Assembly: GCA_021234155.1 (NCBI GenBank)
Contig: JAJEKV010000032.1
Span: forward strand, 10,982,099 to 11,046,098
From: Isoetes taiwanensis
Taxonomy: Eukaryota > Streptophyta > Lycopodiopsida > Isoetales > Isoetaceae
Direction: 5' to 3'
DNA: 64,000 nt
The notes beneath the pieces were generated by a model. The model saw only the letters and a list, made by a program, of their open reading frames with translations. It searched no databases and had not been told where the DNA came from. A program made the translations under genes and the position numbers. How positions within the stretch are numbered: position 1 is the stretch's first letter; each line of letters opens with the position of its first letter. Shown here piece after piece: positions 11,461 to 23,336 of the stretch.

Positions 11461-12424
11461 CATATTTATGATATTTATATACCAAACAGGGATTTGAACC
11501 CTGATATTCCATCTTGTAATAAGACTCTAAACTTTAATGCAGCTCAAAAGTCTACCATAGTATTCCTTCATTTAGTGTCGAGCTTATTGAGTTCATGCTC
11601 AAGTTGTTGTAAATCACAATATATTCACACCAGCTCGTATATTTTGATTGGAAGTTCCCGAATTACACAAGATATTGAAATCTGTTTGCCTGTCATATCT
11701 GTTTGCCTGTCATAATGAGCAGCGTAGTAGACCTAGCAATTACCACAAGATAATCTGTTATTATCGATCGGATCGTCGAAAACACTTGGTGTGATTAAAT
11801 GAAAGGCAAGACAAGTTGTTATTGTACTTTAAGATGTAAAAATAGAATAAATAGTTTAAAGCCACTATCCGGCTATAATTTAAATTTTACAAGGAACAAA
11901 AATTCTACTTTATATCAGTGCGAGTAAAATCAACACAAGAACTAAGTATATGCAAAGCTCAACAACGAGAGGACTGCGTTAGCATGTCTATTCTAACAAT
12001 AATTAGTTGGTGAAACAATGCCCCATACATTTAGTAAGCGAGTGATATCTTTGGGCAACTAACATGGCCTTCAAGATTTTTGAGTAATAGAGCAAATCGA
12101 AAGTGATTATTGGAATGAAATAATGGAACTTCTAAAATCAACATGTTATAGTTGAAAAGCATAGTTCCATGTGTCAATTGTCTACCATGGGAGATATTGA
12201 AATAGCAAGCACTGGATTAGTTAACGCCATCATCATCATCTGTAAAATTTCATCCTTTTCATTGATGAAGAGCTCCACCACTTCAATAGGGCTAATATTT
12301 GCCCTTGAGACATATCACAAGGCTGCTCTTGATGTTCGTTTCACATTCACAAGATCTATATTTACAATAACAAGCAAGAGCACACAACTCGAACATATGA
12401 TTTAAGCAAATAATGTAAGAATAT

Positions 12425-14230
12425 TCAATGAAGTTGAGGAAATGTGATACACATAATCAATTCAGGATACTTCAACTCGCATGGTTCAAATGCCACACCC
12501 AAAACCGCCCCGGCCGATGTTTTCATCAAGTGGGCATATAGGTAACCAATGCCATGAGATTTCATTCAGATTACACATAAGCACATCAGTAGAACAATAC
12601 TCATGCATGCAGACATAGTCCCCATGGCTTACACACATGAAATGCCCAGAGGATGACTTGAACAAATGCTTGAAGTACTCATCTGGCACATGGACAATTT
12701 CAAACCACTGTGTTTTTTCCTGATTCAACTGCCAAACATGGACACTTTTCAAAGTACCCAATTCTTCCAGACCATCAATGAGAAGCAGCCTACCACGTTG
12801 CGACACGAGATGAGGAGATGTTAAGAATGAAGGCAAGGAAAGTTTGACATCAATCCAGATTCCTTTGTTTAAATCGAACGCGAGCAATCCATTTAGGGCA
12901 AAGGAGACACAATATACCAGACCATTATGATATGATGCACCTCCAATCAGAGCTGTTCTTCTCGGAAGGGTGTGTGTCATGTCCCATAAATTTTTCTTAA
13001 CAGTCCACATTATTTCTCAAGAGAATCAATCCTCTCACACAAATGGACGAATGAATGAGGGCAAAAGGCTTTAGAACAAACCATAGGCCTGTCATAAAAA
13101 GGAAAATCCTTCATGTTCCGAAGCACATATGTTGCAGATGTCACATCATCAAACACAACCCATGCTTGTCCTCTTAGCTTCTCTGTTCTGCACGCAACTA
13201 TATCAAGAATCCTCCCTTAATCGAGAAAACAGGGCATATAACGACTTCTTCAATTCTCGACACAACAAAAAATGTATCGGTCGAGCCCTAAAAAAAAAAT
13301 TTGCTCCTTCTTATTATAAAGTTTAGACTGGAATTCTTATAGTTTCCCAATTTCATCTAGTAAAGGGGTTGTGTTCTTAACCACATGCAACCGAATGCTC
13401 TTTAGAGAACTAACAGTATCATATCCATCCACTAATACGTCAAAAGCCATTCATTCGCTACTAATCAATATACTTCAACACGTATAGGTACCTGTTTTTT
13501 TTATTCGTTCGTGGAGATTCAGAGTCATACACTTGAGATATCAGAGAGTCCCCATCTTGAACTGCCAATATTTTGTAAGACTCCTTGTCTTCTTGCAAAA
13601 ACATTCCTACAATATAAGGTGACCTCATAGATAACATTGGTGGAAGTCTTCTCCAAGTTCTAGCTATGGGATTTTAAAAAAAAAAAGAAGCATCCACTCT
13701 GTGACCCTGTGCCCTCTAAACACAGCAACCCTCCTGCTGATGCAAGCACAAGGAATGACTCCGGCGGCCTACATTTTAAGAAAAATGAAAATGGCATAAT
13801 ATGCCATTTATTCTCTAAATCATATGTCGCAAACAATTCTTCTATGGAAATGATCGCAAACATGAGAAAGAACGGTTATTTTGGAACTCTAGCACGGGCT
13901 TTAAGAAATGTAGGAGAATGTAAAACCTCATTCCACTTCTTGCAAACTGACCTGTCTAAAGACATCAGAAACCGGCAACCTAGCTAGAATAGGATCTATT
14001 AAATGGTCGGGAAGTTCTCTCCATGAGGACTTATCCATGTCGATATCGATTACGCGCCATTTCTTGTCATATTCAAATCGCTTGCCTTTGAAGGGATTCA
14101 GAGGATATATTTTCTCCATATTGATGCGATTCTCCAATAAATTTGTGCAGCCTACAGAGTTCAAAAAATTAGCATTTATAGACTGAGCTATCATGTTCAA
14201 TGCCAGTCTTTCTAAACAAATCTACTAACC
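12425..14230 (-). pseudogene. F-box/kelch-repeat gene relic inside the CACTA element
   Basis: The minus strand encodes an F-box helix (SSWRELPDHLIDPILARLPVS near 14030-13960). A shifted frame follows with the continuation RSVCKKWNEVLHSPTFLKA, then a stop. A middle part reads PPESFLVLASAGGLLCL, and a kelch-like C-terminal part (13010-12486) includes GASYHNGLVYCVSFALNGLLAFDLN. A further frame change near 12500 leads to VAFEPCELKYPELI and a terminal stop at 12425. F-box proteins of this build are substrate receptors of SCF ubiquitin ligases, and the best resemblance is to the At5g15710 family. Several frameshifts and stops show it is not functional. It lies wholly between the CACTA termini, so capture or co-mobilisation is inferred. 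Confidence 0.8.
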
Positions 14231-14395
14231 TTGCTTCGGTTTGGTTCTTGTTGGTCCTCTGGCCGCCCTGCCATGCCCTTAGAAAAATGCTACGGATTTT
14301 AGAATGTAAAGGGAGAAACTAATGAACTTAGGGTAAAGAATTTGTTGCAAACGTTGCGTTGATCCGAGATCCTAGTTTCAAATCTAGCTTACTTT

Positions 14396-14593
14396 CTAGA
14401 TGACAAATGCATTGCAAGAACGAGATATCAAATATATTTTTACCAGATTATATTTTGGAGGTAGATAAAATCGCAGCCACAAATATCTGATATGCATGTA
14501 ACAGAAAAGATGCGTCCGAATTTTGTTGCCAGCAGGAAAATCGTCCATCTTCATCTTCAGTTCCGGCGCTAGGCTAGGGTTCCAAAGAGCCAC
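14396..14593 (-). other. Possible 5' exon of the captured F-box gene
   Basis: An open frame starting MALWNPSLAPELKMKMDD lies upstream of and in the same orientation as the F-box relic. It could be a leader exon of the captured gene, but no clear splice pair links it to the F-box exon. Confidence 0.2.
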
Positions 14594-15379
14594 GCGAGCA
14601 AAACAATCGCATGTGAAGGTAGGTCGCCAGCTATCATGATTTGGTTCGTAAATCCATTGTCCATTTCGATTTTAATCCTAACATCGGCTCATATGCCTAA
14701 CTATGTGCATAATGTAACCATTAGCCAGTTAGTCAACCTTCCATCTATAGGGTCACCAAACAAATTTCCAAAGAAAGGCCAAGCAATCCACATGGCACTA
14801 AGGAATCATGTCATGATGGCAAAATATCAGTTTTATCAGCATCACACCAATATGATGTAGCTAATAGAGGGTATTCTTACGTTAAAATAGGTAACCTTAC
14901 TAGGCATATTGTATCCCATTTCACATACTAATTGTTGATCACAACGTGCGAATGAGGTTCATAAAATATGTATGAAATACACAATAATCAAAAGATTCAA
15001 ATCCATACACATCCTTTTTTGTGAGCTTTGTAGGTAACTTAATGATCATATGCAAAAGAATTAGCAATTATGACGTGTTGGACTTGCAGGGATGGAACTA
15101 AAATGATGTGAAGCAGTGTGCACATGTCCCTTTGGCAGGATCATATTTTAAAGAAGGGCATAGAAAGGACAGAGATGGCTTTGTCATAGCAATGATTAAC
15201 AATCTCCTTATAATATTCAACATTTGTTGCAGCATGATGTTCATACAGGAGTTTTTAAGAAGTAAACACGCAACCAACTTATGCCCAGCAATGTTGGGCA
15301 ACACTACTAGTTTACATCATAAGGTTATTGAAGGAAATATGGAATAGCAACAACTACAATAGATATTATGCATGACGGT

Positions 15380-15770
15380 TGTTCTGACGAATATAGAAAA
15401 ATAGTCAGCATAATAGTCAAAGAATTAGTTAGGCTAATCATTAACTTGTTCGTCAGATAAATAGTCAGACATTTGGTCAGAAAGTTAGTCAGCCTATTAG
15501 TCAAACGATTAGTCAGCCAAATCGTCATGGACCATTCGTCAGACTATAAGTCACATTATTAGTCACATTATTAGTCAATTCATTAGTCAAGGTACACGTC
15601 AGTTTGGACGTTAAAAAATTCGTCAGATGCATATTAGTCAGTGTAATAGTCAGATTTTTCGTTAGAGCCAAGCGTCAGCTTGTTAGTCAGATCAACCGTC
15701 ACCTTAATCGTCAAATATACATTTGACAAATAGTTTTGGACCCTCTGATGATTTTTCTGACGTTTACTAG
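15380..15770. repeat. Right subterminal GTCAG array of CACTA element
   Basis: Many AGTCAG, CGTCAG and AGTCA words lie at 10-20 bp spacing next to the right terminus. They match the left array. Confidence 0.75.
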
Positions 15771-15786
15771 TCATTCTCTTGTAGTG

Positions 15787-16127
15787 ATCATCCATCACGT
15801 TGATCACACGATTGATATTTGACAGAGCAGACAAGGAAGATCAAGATCATGCTTGGTGTTTGTGAAATATGTGATGGAATAGAAATATCGCTGACAATAG
15901 GTGCCTCCAAAGCCATGGCAGAGCAAAAAAGAATTGTGACAAATGACACGTTCCATGTAGGGTCGAAGCAGAATCTTGACAAGCTAAAAACCAGAAAGAT
16001 ATTGGACCAGAGAAAAAACAAAACAATATTGACAACACAAAAAAAAAAAAAAACCAGCAAATATGGAGAAGCAAAAAAAAAAATTTATAGTAAGTCAACA
16101 TTTTTTGGGAAACACAAATGGGCATGT
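15787..16127 (+). promoter_or_regulatory. Sequence between the CACTA end and the GT14 A start
   Basis: This 341-bp stretch contains the presumed core promoter and leader of GT14 A. It is in frame with the gene from 15819, but that extension is A-rich, lysine-rich and absent from copy B, so it is treated as untranslated. No homology to the upstream region of GT14 B was seen. A TATA box could not be fixed with confidence. Confidence 0.3.
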
Positions 16128-17270
16128 ATGGCGACTACCCATAGCCACCGTGCCGCCATAGCCGAGCTCGTTACCACCAGATTTGGACTTCCGATTCTTC
16201 TCTGCTTGGCATCCACTGTGATTTTTCTCTCAATTCTTACCACCAAATTCAATTCAGATTTTTCTGCTCATCCCGACGCTGAATCCCCCATTTCAGATTG
16301 CGATTTGCTCCATAACAGAGGCATTAAGCTCTTGCATACTCTGCCGGAGGAAGAATTGCTGGATCTTGCAGGTAGCAGCGACAATACTTCATCAAATCTT
16401 CGATATCTACCATGTAGGTCGAATTCGTCCAAGCCCAAAATTGCATTTTTATTCCTCACAACAGGATCTCTGCCTCTTGCCCCTTTCTGGGAGCAATTTT
16501 TGCGCGGAAATGAGGCCCTGTTCAATATCTACATTCATTCAGACCCTTTTTTCCTTGACAGCCCTTTCGATCCAAGCAGCCCTTTTTATGGCAGATTGAT
16601 CCCCAGCTCGAAAACCCAATACGATACCCCATTGATCATCGCTGCACTGCGCAGATTATTCGCAAATGCCCTTCTAGATGACCCAAACAATGAATTTTTC
16701 GCCATTTTGTCTGATAGCTGCATCCCCATTCATGGATTCCAGAAAATCTACGACACAGTTACGGCATCAAATCGCAGTTTTATGGAGGTTTTTTTCAGAG
16801 ACCGTCATCTTAAATACAGATACAACGGCAGGGGCGATGGTGTAATGCTTCCCGAGGTAAAGTTGGCAGATTTTAGAGCCGGATCTGTGTTTTCTGTGAT
16901 CAAAAGAAGGCATGCGATTATGTATGTGAAAGACAAGAGATTTTGGGCGAAATTCAAGCTAAATTGTGTGCGCAAAGGCTGCTTTCCTGAAGAACATTAT
17001 TTTCCGACAGTTATGAATATGTTAGATCCGTTCGGGGCCACCAATTACAGTCTGACGTTTGTGGATTGGAACAAAACAAGAGGGCATCATCCTGCAGAGG
17101 ACTCTCATCCCAGAATGTTTATGAAAGAGGAATTGAACGAAATGTTCATAACAGATTTGCAGCAGAGTAATGGAGGACGATTTATGTTTGCTAGAAAATT
17201 TGACATTGCTTCTCTCCATACCCTCCTCAACATGTCTCATATTGTTTTGGATACAAATAAAACAATTTAG
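16128..17270 (+). CDS. GT14 / core-2-I-branching-like glycosyltransferase, copy A
   Basis: This is a 380-residue, intronless frame. Residues 20-38 form a single membrane segment after a short N-terminal tail, a type II layout typical of Golgi glycosyltransferases. The core begins at KPKIAFLFLTTG (102-113). Then come FWEQFLRGNEALFNIYIHSDP, the FFAILSDSCIPIHGF block (190-204), SFMEVF, KYRYN, and CFPEEHYFPTVMNML (285-299). These are the conserved blocks of plant DUF266/GT14 proteins related to core-2 beta-1,6-N-acetylglucosaminyltransferases; the plant substrate is uncertain. The start at 16128 is chosen because copy B begins with the same motif and gives the same length. The upstream open extension to 15819 is lysine-rich and not conserved. 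Confidence 0.9.
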   Translation: MATTHSHRAAIAELVTTRFGLPILLCLASTVIFLSILTTKFNSDFSAHPDAESPISDCDLLHNRGIKLLHTLPEEELLDLAGSSDNTSSNLRYLPCRSNSSKPKIAFLFLTTGSLPLAPFWEQFLRGNEALFNIYIHSDPFFLDSPFDPSSPFYGRLIPSSKTQYDTPLIIAALRRLFANALLDDPNNEFFAILSDSCIPIHGFQKIYDTVTASNRSFMEVFFRDRHLKYRYNGRGDGVMLPEVKLADFRAGSVFSVIKRRHAIMYVKDKRFWAKFKLNCVRKGCFPEEHYFPTVMNMLDPFGATNYSLTFVDWNKTRGHHPAEDSHPRMFMKEELNEMFITDLQQSNGGRFMFARKFDIASLHTLLNMSHIVLDTNKTI

Positions 17271-18393
17271 TCCAAACCTCTAAGAGGATCTCACTTCCTG
17301 TACCTTTTGTTTTCTAGTGTCTTTTATTTTCTCCATCATTTCCATTTTTTTTAAGGGACCACATTTTAATAAGTCGGTGTTCTCAAGTACAAGCATTAAG
17401 AATGAAGCTCACAGCTAATATAATATAAATTTTGAAGGATCACAATATGAAACTAATAGTTTTCAATTACAATAGTATCAATGGATTTGAAACAATTTTC
17501 TTACTGCCATGTATCCTCTATCTAGCCATTGACTTTCTGGTGGTGGAATCATTTTCAAGGTTTTCCTCAAAACCCCTTTGTTTCTTTTCTTAGGTATGTA
17601 GAGTAATGAACTCATTGTACAATAGTGTTCTCATTAACTGCTAATTAGCATGTTAGAATATCTATAAGATGTGTTTCTTTGAACGATGTGAATCAATGGA
17701 GCAAATGAAACAAGCACATCAATGTTCATATTATGTCAAGCCAACAACTTTTCAATTTTCCTCAAATGAAGGGCTTTCCATCTTTACTCCGGCCCTAATG
17801 AACGGCGTGAACCAATGGTATAATTGAAACAGAACAAAATAATCTTCATGTAGGGTGGCATGGAAAATCGGGAGCTGATTCTAGGGGTCCCACGACCGGG
17901 CGGAGCCGGGGCGGGTCCTGGAATCTGCAACTGAGTTTCCTGCCGCCACAACATGATAATTGAGTCTGGAGTCTAAGATTACCTGCTGATTACCACTTGA
18001 GCGAGATCAACCAGCCGCTTTCCATTCCGAAGGTGGAATAACCGATGCAGTTTCCATGTTGTCAAACCGTTTCATCTTTAATTAGCATCTTTAGAAGGTT
18101 AAACATTGTCAATTCTCCCACCTTTCTTTACCTCCATTGAGATGAGAGGCAAAAGGATGTAGCCATGATTTTGTCTATAGTTGAGGCCTGACCATAGTGT
18201 TTTTTGTATTAAGTATTTTTTCAAAGGGTTGGAAAATGGCATGCAACCATCGAACCCTTTTACTTTAGGGTTTCAAAAAAATTTGTTATCGATTTATCTT
18301 CTAGTTTGTCGATTTGCATGGTTTGTGGAGTTGCCGATCCTAAGCATTAGGCAAAATTCTTCAAGAGGTCTTTTAAATATAAGAATATCTAAT
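17271..18393. other. 3' flank of GT14 A and intergenic sequence
   Basis: The first 200 bp should hold the 3' untranslated region. A GC-rich patch at 17885-17925 and several short open frames have no recognised content. Confidence 0.35.
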
Positions 18394-19889
18394 AGAATAG
18401 AATAGAATAGATTTTTTAGCGTCCACGGAGACCGACTGGCCTATGGGACCCAAACAAAAAGAGAGCAGCAAGCGTATTACTGACAGGATTAAAAAACCCC
18501 CGCCCCGAAGGGTTTTCGAGGGAAAAACCTTAGCAGTAATAAGTATGCTGGCACGCTGTACAATTGTATAGGACAGTTCAATACCGTTCCAGAGGACACA
18601 GCTGAGTCCGTGCATCCATAACCTCCTGAGGTATGACCCCAACAAACCCACTGACGTCGTATTCAACAACTCATGCAACGGTTGGCCAGGCACTAGTAAT
18701 CGAACATACTGCTCTCGGATATAGGCAAACGCTGGGCAGATCTGGAGGGCATGACATTCATCCTCAATGGCGCCCTGGTGGCAACACTGGCAAAGCCTTT
18801 GCTCTCGTGCTTCCCGAGCCTAACGTCCCGTCTCAATGCAGAGGCGATGTGCACCCGTGCGAATGGAAGCTATAAGTCTGCGCTTCTTCATGGGCAACTG
18901 GGTGTACAAGTACTGGTGTGGGCCTCTCGTGAGCCTAGGATTGACTTGATGCTGATAGTATGCCAGCTTAACGTGCGTCAGAGCATCTGCATCCCAGAGC
19001 TTGCGAAGGAAAGTAGCATCTAGGTAGCTTAAGTGCTTTGTGATCTTTCTTTGTCCTTACATGTATGCATCTATTTGCCTGTACACCCCAGCGTGAGAAC
19101 CACTGAGCTTGCTTGTCCTTCCAGCAGGATTTCAGGCATTGGGGACCCATTGCCATGCCCAAAGCAAGGTTGTGTCACCCATAGCGACCACCTTCTGGAA
19201 GTAAATGATATGGCGTTCCAGTGCAGCCCGTTGAAGGGGTAGAAAACCTGTCTCCTGGAGTAGGATCTGGTATGGAACCGTGGACTTTACCCCAAGGGCT
19301 CGTGCCAAGAAGGCTTTCTGCACCTGCTCGAGGTCATTCCAGGTGTTGAGAGATATCACCGGACCCCACACTTCTGCCCCATACAAAAGGACCGGCTCGA
19401 CCAAGGCCCAAAACAAGTGTGACTGATGGCCCCAGGCATACAACTCTGCCTTGTGGCTGTTGTTTTGCATGGCATATAGTGCTTTCCAACCCGCCGTGAC
19501 CCGCAACCTGATGGCAGCATCCCAATGGGTGGTAGTAGAGAACTCGATCTCCAAGTACTTGTAGGTCAGAGCCACCTCTACATCTTGTCCCTGATAAGTG
19601 AACGAGGGAAGCCTTGGCTGATGGGATGATGAAACTAGCAGCACCCTAGTTTTGGCCAAGTTAACTCACATGCCAGTGAATCAGCAAAAAGTGTCAAGAG
19701 CATCCAGGTGACGTTGCATGTCCTCTGGAGTATAGGCCAGGAGGTTGACATCGTCAGCATATATGAGTTGCTGGATCGTGTGATGCATGAGATGGGCGCC
19801 TGCACCTCCATGCTCAGAGAGCCAATCTTCCAGCTTGTCAATGTATAGGCCAAAGAGTGTGGGGGAGAGGGGGCAACCCTGACGCACTC
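18394..19889 (-). mobile_element. 3' half of a non-LTR retrotransposon (LINE)
   Basis: On the minus strand this piece starts inside the reverse transcriptase at VRQGCPLSPTLFGLYIDKLED. It carries the catalytic motif IYADDVNLLA (about 19740-19770), then a thumb-like region reading ALVEPVLLYGAEVWGP. It ends with a (TTCTA)n tail at 18394. Two TGA stops occur near 19670-19690 within FC*FTGM*VNLAKTR, one of them consistent with CGA-to-TGA decay. The 5' half lies at 30442-31885, separated by a 10.55 kb insertion. The element is dead but only moderately diverged. Confidence 0.85.
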
Positions 19890-19929
19890 CACACTGACCC
19901 CAATTTTTGGTCCACAGTTGTTTTTTACT

Positions 19930-20960
19930 TGTACGGAAGTGTTGTTTTGTGCCAAAAACAACACCAAAATGGCCCCAAAAGTCCACGTGGCCCGTTTATC
20001 CGGATTTGCACAAAGAGACAGTGGTTTTTTGGCAGAAAATTTCCACTGTGGTTTTTTTGGCACCTTTTTTTTTTTTTTTTTTGTCAACGTGTCCTTTTTT
20101 TCACTATTGTTTTTCGCAAAATTTTGTCAACGTGTGGTTTTTTCTTGACTGTGGTTTTTTTCACGAGCCATACGTTGTTGTTCATCAAAATAACACGCGT
20201 TGGTTTAGATATTACTACACGTGTAAACTTAAATTACAACGTCAAAGTAAGATGGTTTTTTAAAAAAATTACATGTAATTTAACCAAGTACCACCTGTTA
20301 CTTAAATCTAGCTATTCTTTTTAATGCTACTAACTATTGTTTTTCTAAAATAAAGATATGTAAAAAAGCACTATTAGTACATATAGAAAAAGAAAGATGA
20401 TGTTCCAATGTGTCTTTAGGCCAATGTTTTTTGTGGAACCATGCGTTGTTTAGCATTAACTTTACTACACCTGAAAAACTAAATTACAACACTAGAAATA
20501 AAGGACTCTAAAAGAAAAGAACGCCAGAGGGAAATGAAAAAATGATGTTTTCAAGTGTTCTTTTTCTAAATATAGACACGCTTTTAAGTGTTGTTTTAAA
20601 AAATTAAAAAATCACGCGATAGCCTTTTTTTTTTTACTTAAACACTACATGTGTTATTGAAATCTAGCTATTGTTTTCCTAAAATAAGGACGTATAAAAA
20701 GTAATATTATAACACGTAGAAAAAACGTGAATTTCTAATGTGGTTGTTTAATTAATGAGATATTGACACGTGGCATGCTTTTGAAATAAAAAAATATTAT
20801 TATTACATGTAGAAAAAAACAATTGCTGTTTCTAATGTCTTTTAACTAATTTATAATTTAAACCATTTGCTCCCACTTAGACCACTTTCCACTTTCATTT
20901 TTTGCTACTGTTTATATTTATTAAAGAATTCCACTTTGGTTTTTGGCTATTGTTCACCTA
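19930..20960. repeat. Left subterminal region of the giant CACTA-like element
   Basis: This AT-rich sequence repeats several phrases. Examples are ATCTAGCTATT followed by TTTTCTAAAATAAAGA (about 20307-20355 and 20662-20690), TTACATGTA, CACGTGTAAACTTAAATTACAAC and AACTAAATTACAACAC. The repeats are diverged but recur at a few hundred bases, consistent with subterminal repeats. Confidence 0.5.
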
Positions 20961-21652
20961 AAAAAAAAAAGGAAAAGAAACACATAGAATCAATATTCAC
21001 AATATAGAGCAAGCTCATTGTATAAAGAACAGGAAGACAATTTTGTTGATGTATTTTTATTGTATTTTGAATGTATTTTGAGAAAAACAGATTGAATGTT
21101 AAAAAGAGAAGCAGCGAAAATAAAGAAATAAGCTATTTTTCTTGTTTCTGCTCTGTGTTTACTTCAACAGATTTTAGAACGGGTTTTTTGAGGCTAATCT
21201 AATATAATAGCTTGTTCCTTTAGTTTCATTTCACAGCATCTCTGATCCATTCGAAGGAGAAGGTTTCACGTTATCCCAGAGACAAGCGTGTCACATTTAC
21301 TAGCCCCCAGAGGCACCGATTCAATCCTTCAATAGGTAAGTCGCAAGCCCGCCTTTGATTGGCCTTGATTCCCAAAATAAGACAATGTCTCCGCAAATAG
21401 AGTCACCTATCATTTAAGGAACAAACTCAAAACTAACACAAGATCAATTAGTTTAAAGATAAAAACTAGTCCAGATCTTATCGTTCTATTTCAAGCTTTG
21501 GTTCACAAAATGAAGCTTCCAAAGCGAAGAACCCCAAACCGAATCCTTTGTTGCTTTGAGATACCATTTCCTAAAGTGCCCAAAGATTTGAGTTAGTAAT
21601 GCTAGAACTAGAGATCAAAAACATAAGAAAAAATAGATAATGGCATACCTCT

Positions 21653-21787
21653 TTTTTACGCTTTGTTCTTTCCTCCTCCGCCATAGCTCTCATTGTCGCT
21701 CTTTTCGTCAAAAGTCGCCTGCAGGCCGGATTTTGTATCGCCATAGCCAAGGGAGCTTCTCCAACCATTTGCTCCTTAAACACATGA
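21653..21787 (-). pseudogene. Possible captured exon 2 inside the giant element
   Basis: The minus strand reads EQMVGEAPLAMAIQNPACR, then RLLTKRATMRAMAEEE and RTKRKKE. An AAG acceptor (GTGTTTAAG) precedes it and a GTATGCC donor follows it. The basic, alanine-rich helix looks coding rather than random. The gene of origin is not recognised. It follows, in the same orientation, the possible exon at 23220-23336. Confidence 0.35.
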
Positions 21788-22089
21788 AACCCAAGAAAAA
21801 TCTCTCGCAAAAATATGCTTGAAGATCGAAAAAAAAATGCCTCAAGCTTTCCACGGATCCGAAGGAAAAAAACTTGTGGAATCACCCGGATAACTAAGAA
21901 CGCTTGAACACGAGATCTCAAGACGAAGACTTTAAGCCGGATCTGAAGCCGGAACTAGATTTAGATGAAGAATATCAAGGACCGGATACAAGGGAAAGGA
22001 GAAAAATGAGTCTCTAGAATAACGGAGAAGAAAAAAATAAGCAGATTTTTTTTTAGACCAAGAGAAAATTTCCGGACGCGATTTGCCAT

Positions 22090-22250
22090 ATCCAAGATCA
22101 AGCAAGGCCACTAAGGCCAGCCCTCGCCCTTGCCCTTGCCCTCGCCATCGCCATCACTAGCTGGAAGGAAAAGAAGGAAAAAGGTCGCCATAGCCGGAAG
22201 GAAAGAGGTCGCCATAGCCGGAAGGAAGGAGAAGGCCGGAAGGAAAGGTG
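22090..22250. repeat. Short GCCATAGCCGGAAGGAA repeats
   Basis: The phrase GTCGCCATAGCCGGAAGGAA occurs twice in tandem near 22183-22228, next to related GCCGGAAGGA and CCCTTGCCCTCGCC runs. It is a small local tandem array. Confidence 0.5.
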
Positions 22251-22838
22251 CAGGCACGACCCAAGGCGGGAAGACTGACAACCAATAGGATGATACTACA
22301 AGGATCACAATCCAAACCGTTCATCGGCGCCAAATCTCGTCCGTTCATCTCGGCACAAAAAAAACCTACACTACAATTTATTTTCGACATTGTAGTTAGG
22401 TATAATGTCCCCCAATGAATATTACTTGGGGACATTTTCCACTTTGGGGGTTGGGGGTCTTCCTTCACCATAGCTTCCACCTTCATAGCTCCGGTGCCGT
22501 CTATACACCCTTCGATGTTGCCATGGCTTGGCGACATATAGAAAGCCAGGCCAAACAGGCATTGTCGGCCCGCCCGCCAGAGCTCTGTTTTGAACAAAGT
22601 CCGTCCACCATAGCCAGAGCTTGGGATTAAACAGGGTCTGTCGCGAAGAGTATTTCTTGCAATCTCTATGAAATGAGTGGAGAAAATTGAAATTTGTGAA
22701 AGTTGACATGCACATGATGATGTGGCATGCCATTGGTGATATGTCATACCAAGCAAGCAAGATAAACTTCTGACTAGGCCAAAAATATAAAAATGTGCAA
22801 CTTTGGTTTCCCATGGGGTGATGTGGCAAATTTATGTG

Positions 22839-23102
22839 GCAAGATATGGGTGATGTGGACATGATGATGACTATGCAAGCTTTTGAGCATGCTTGTCTCC
22901 GTCTCGATGCAAAAAATGTACGGTTCATATTACGGGATGCTTCCCTTGCCACAAGATTTTACACGATATGGCAAGATATGGGTGATGTGGACATGATGAT
23001 GACTATGCAAGCTTTTGGGCATGTTTGTCTCCGTCTCGATGCAAAAAATGTACGGTTCATATTATAGGATGCTTCCCTTACCACAAGATTTTACACGATC
23101 TG
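22839..23102. repeat. 132-bp tandem duplication
   Basis: Two copies start at 22839 and 22971 with GCAAGATATGGGTGATGTGG and run through GTACGGTTCATATTA to ACAAGATTTTACACGAT. They differ at only a few positions, so the duplication is recent compared with its surroundings. Confidence 0.8.
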
Positions 23103-23219
23103 TGCGGCAATGCAATAGTACTGCTGCAACATTTTTCTTCTCTGTAACCTGACAAAGAAAGTATGATGAGAACATGATTGAAATCTCAAATTGGAGCAAA
23201 AAAACAAATGCCACATGTA

Positions 23220-23336
23220 CCTCTGATGTTTTCTTAGGCTGCTTTAGCTCCTCAAATTTAGGAGCATCATTTTTTAATTTCTTGCCCATCCATTTCTTCA
23301 GTTCATATCGATTGAAGAGCAAAAGGGCTAGTTCTG
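23220..23336 (-). pseudogene. Possible captured exon 1 inside the giant element
   Basis: On the minus strand, a coding-like segment reads ELALLLFNRYELKKWMGKK and then LKNDAPKFEELKQPKKTSE. It follows a TTTGTTTGCAG acceptor and is followed by GAGGTACATG as donor. A further short upstream piece (ATGGAAGTGAAG before GCAAGTAATC) may be another exon. The pattern suits a captured host gene with introns kept. The protein family is not recognised. Confidence 0.4.

Larger units (their letters stand above)
11088..15786. mobile_element. Non-autonomous CACTA element carrying an F-box gene relic
   Basis: The 4,699-bp element has inverted termini that share the 16 bases CACTACAAGAGAATGA, the right end being read on the minus strand. 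It is flanked by ATC on both sides. Directly inside each end are dense arrays built on AGTCAG and CGTCAG words (about 11105-11460 and 15380-15770), arranged in opposite senses. These are the subterminal repeats that TNPA-type proteins bind in known CACTA elements. No TNPD transposase frame is visible, so it must depend on another copy. The interior holds a decayed F-box/kelch gene on the minus strand, making this a gene-carrying (Pack-type) CACTA element. The right terminus is about 340 bp from the GT14 A start codon. Confidence 0.88.

Noticed and set aside
15819-16127. A 103-residue N-terminal extension of GT14 A
   Set aside because: It is lysine-rich, passes through A-runs, is absent from copy B, and precedes a well-aligned start and membrane anchor.
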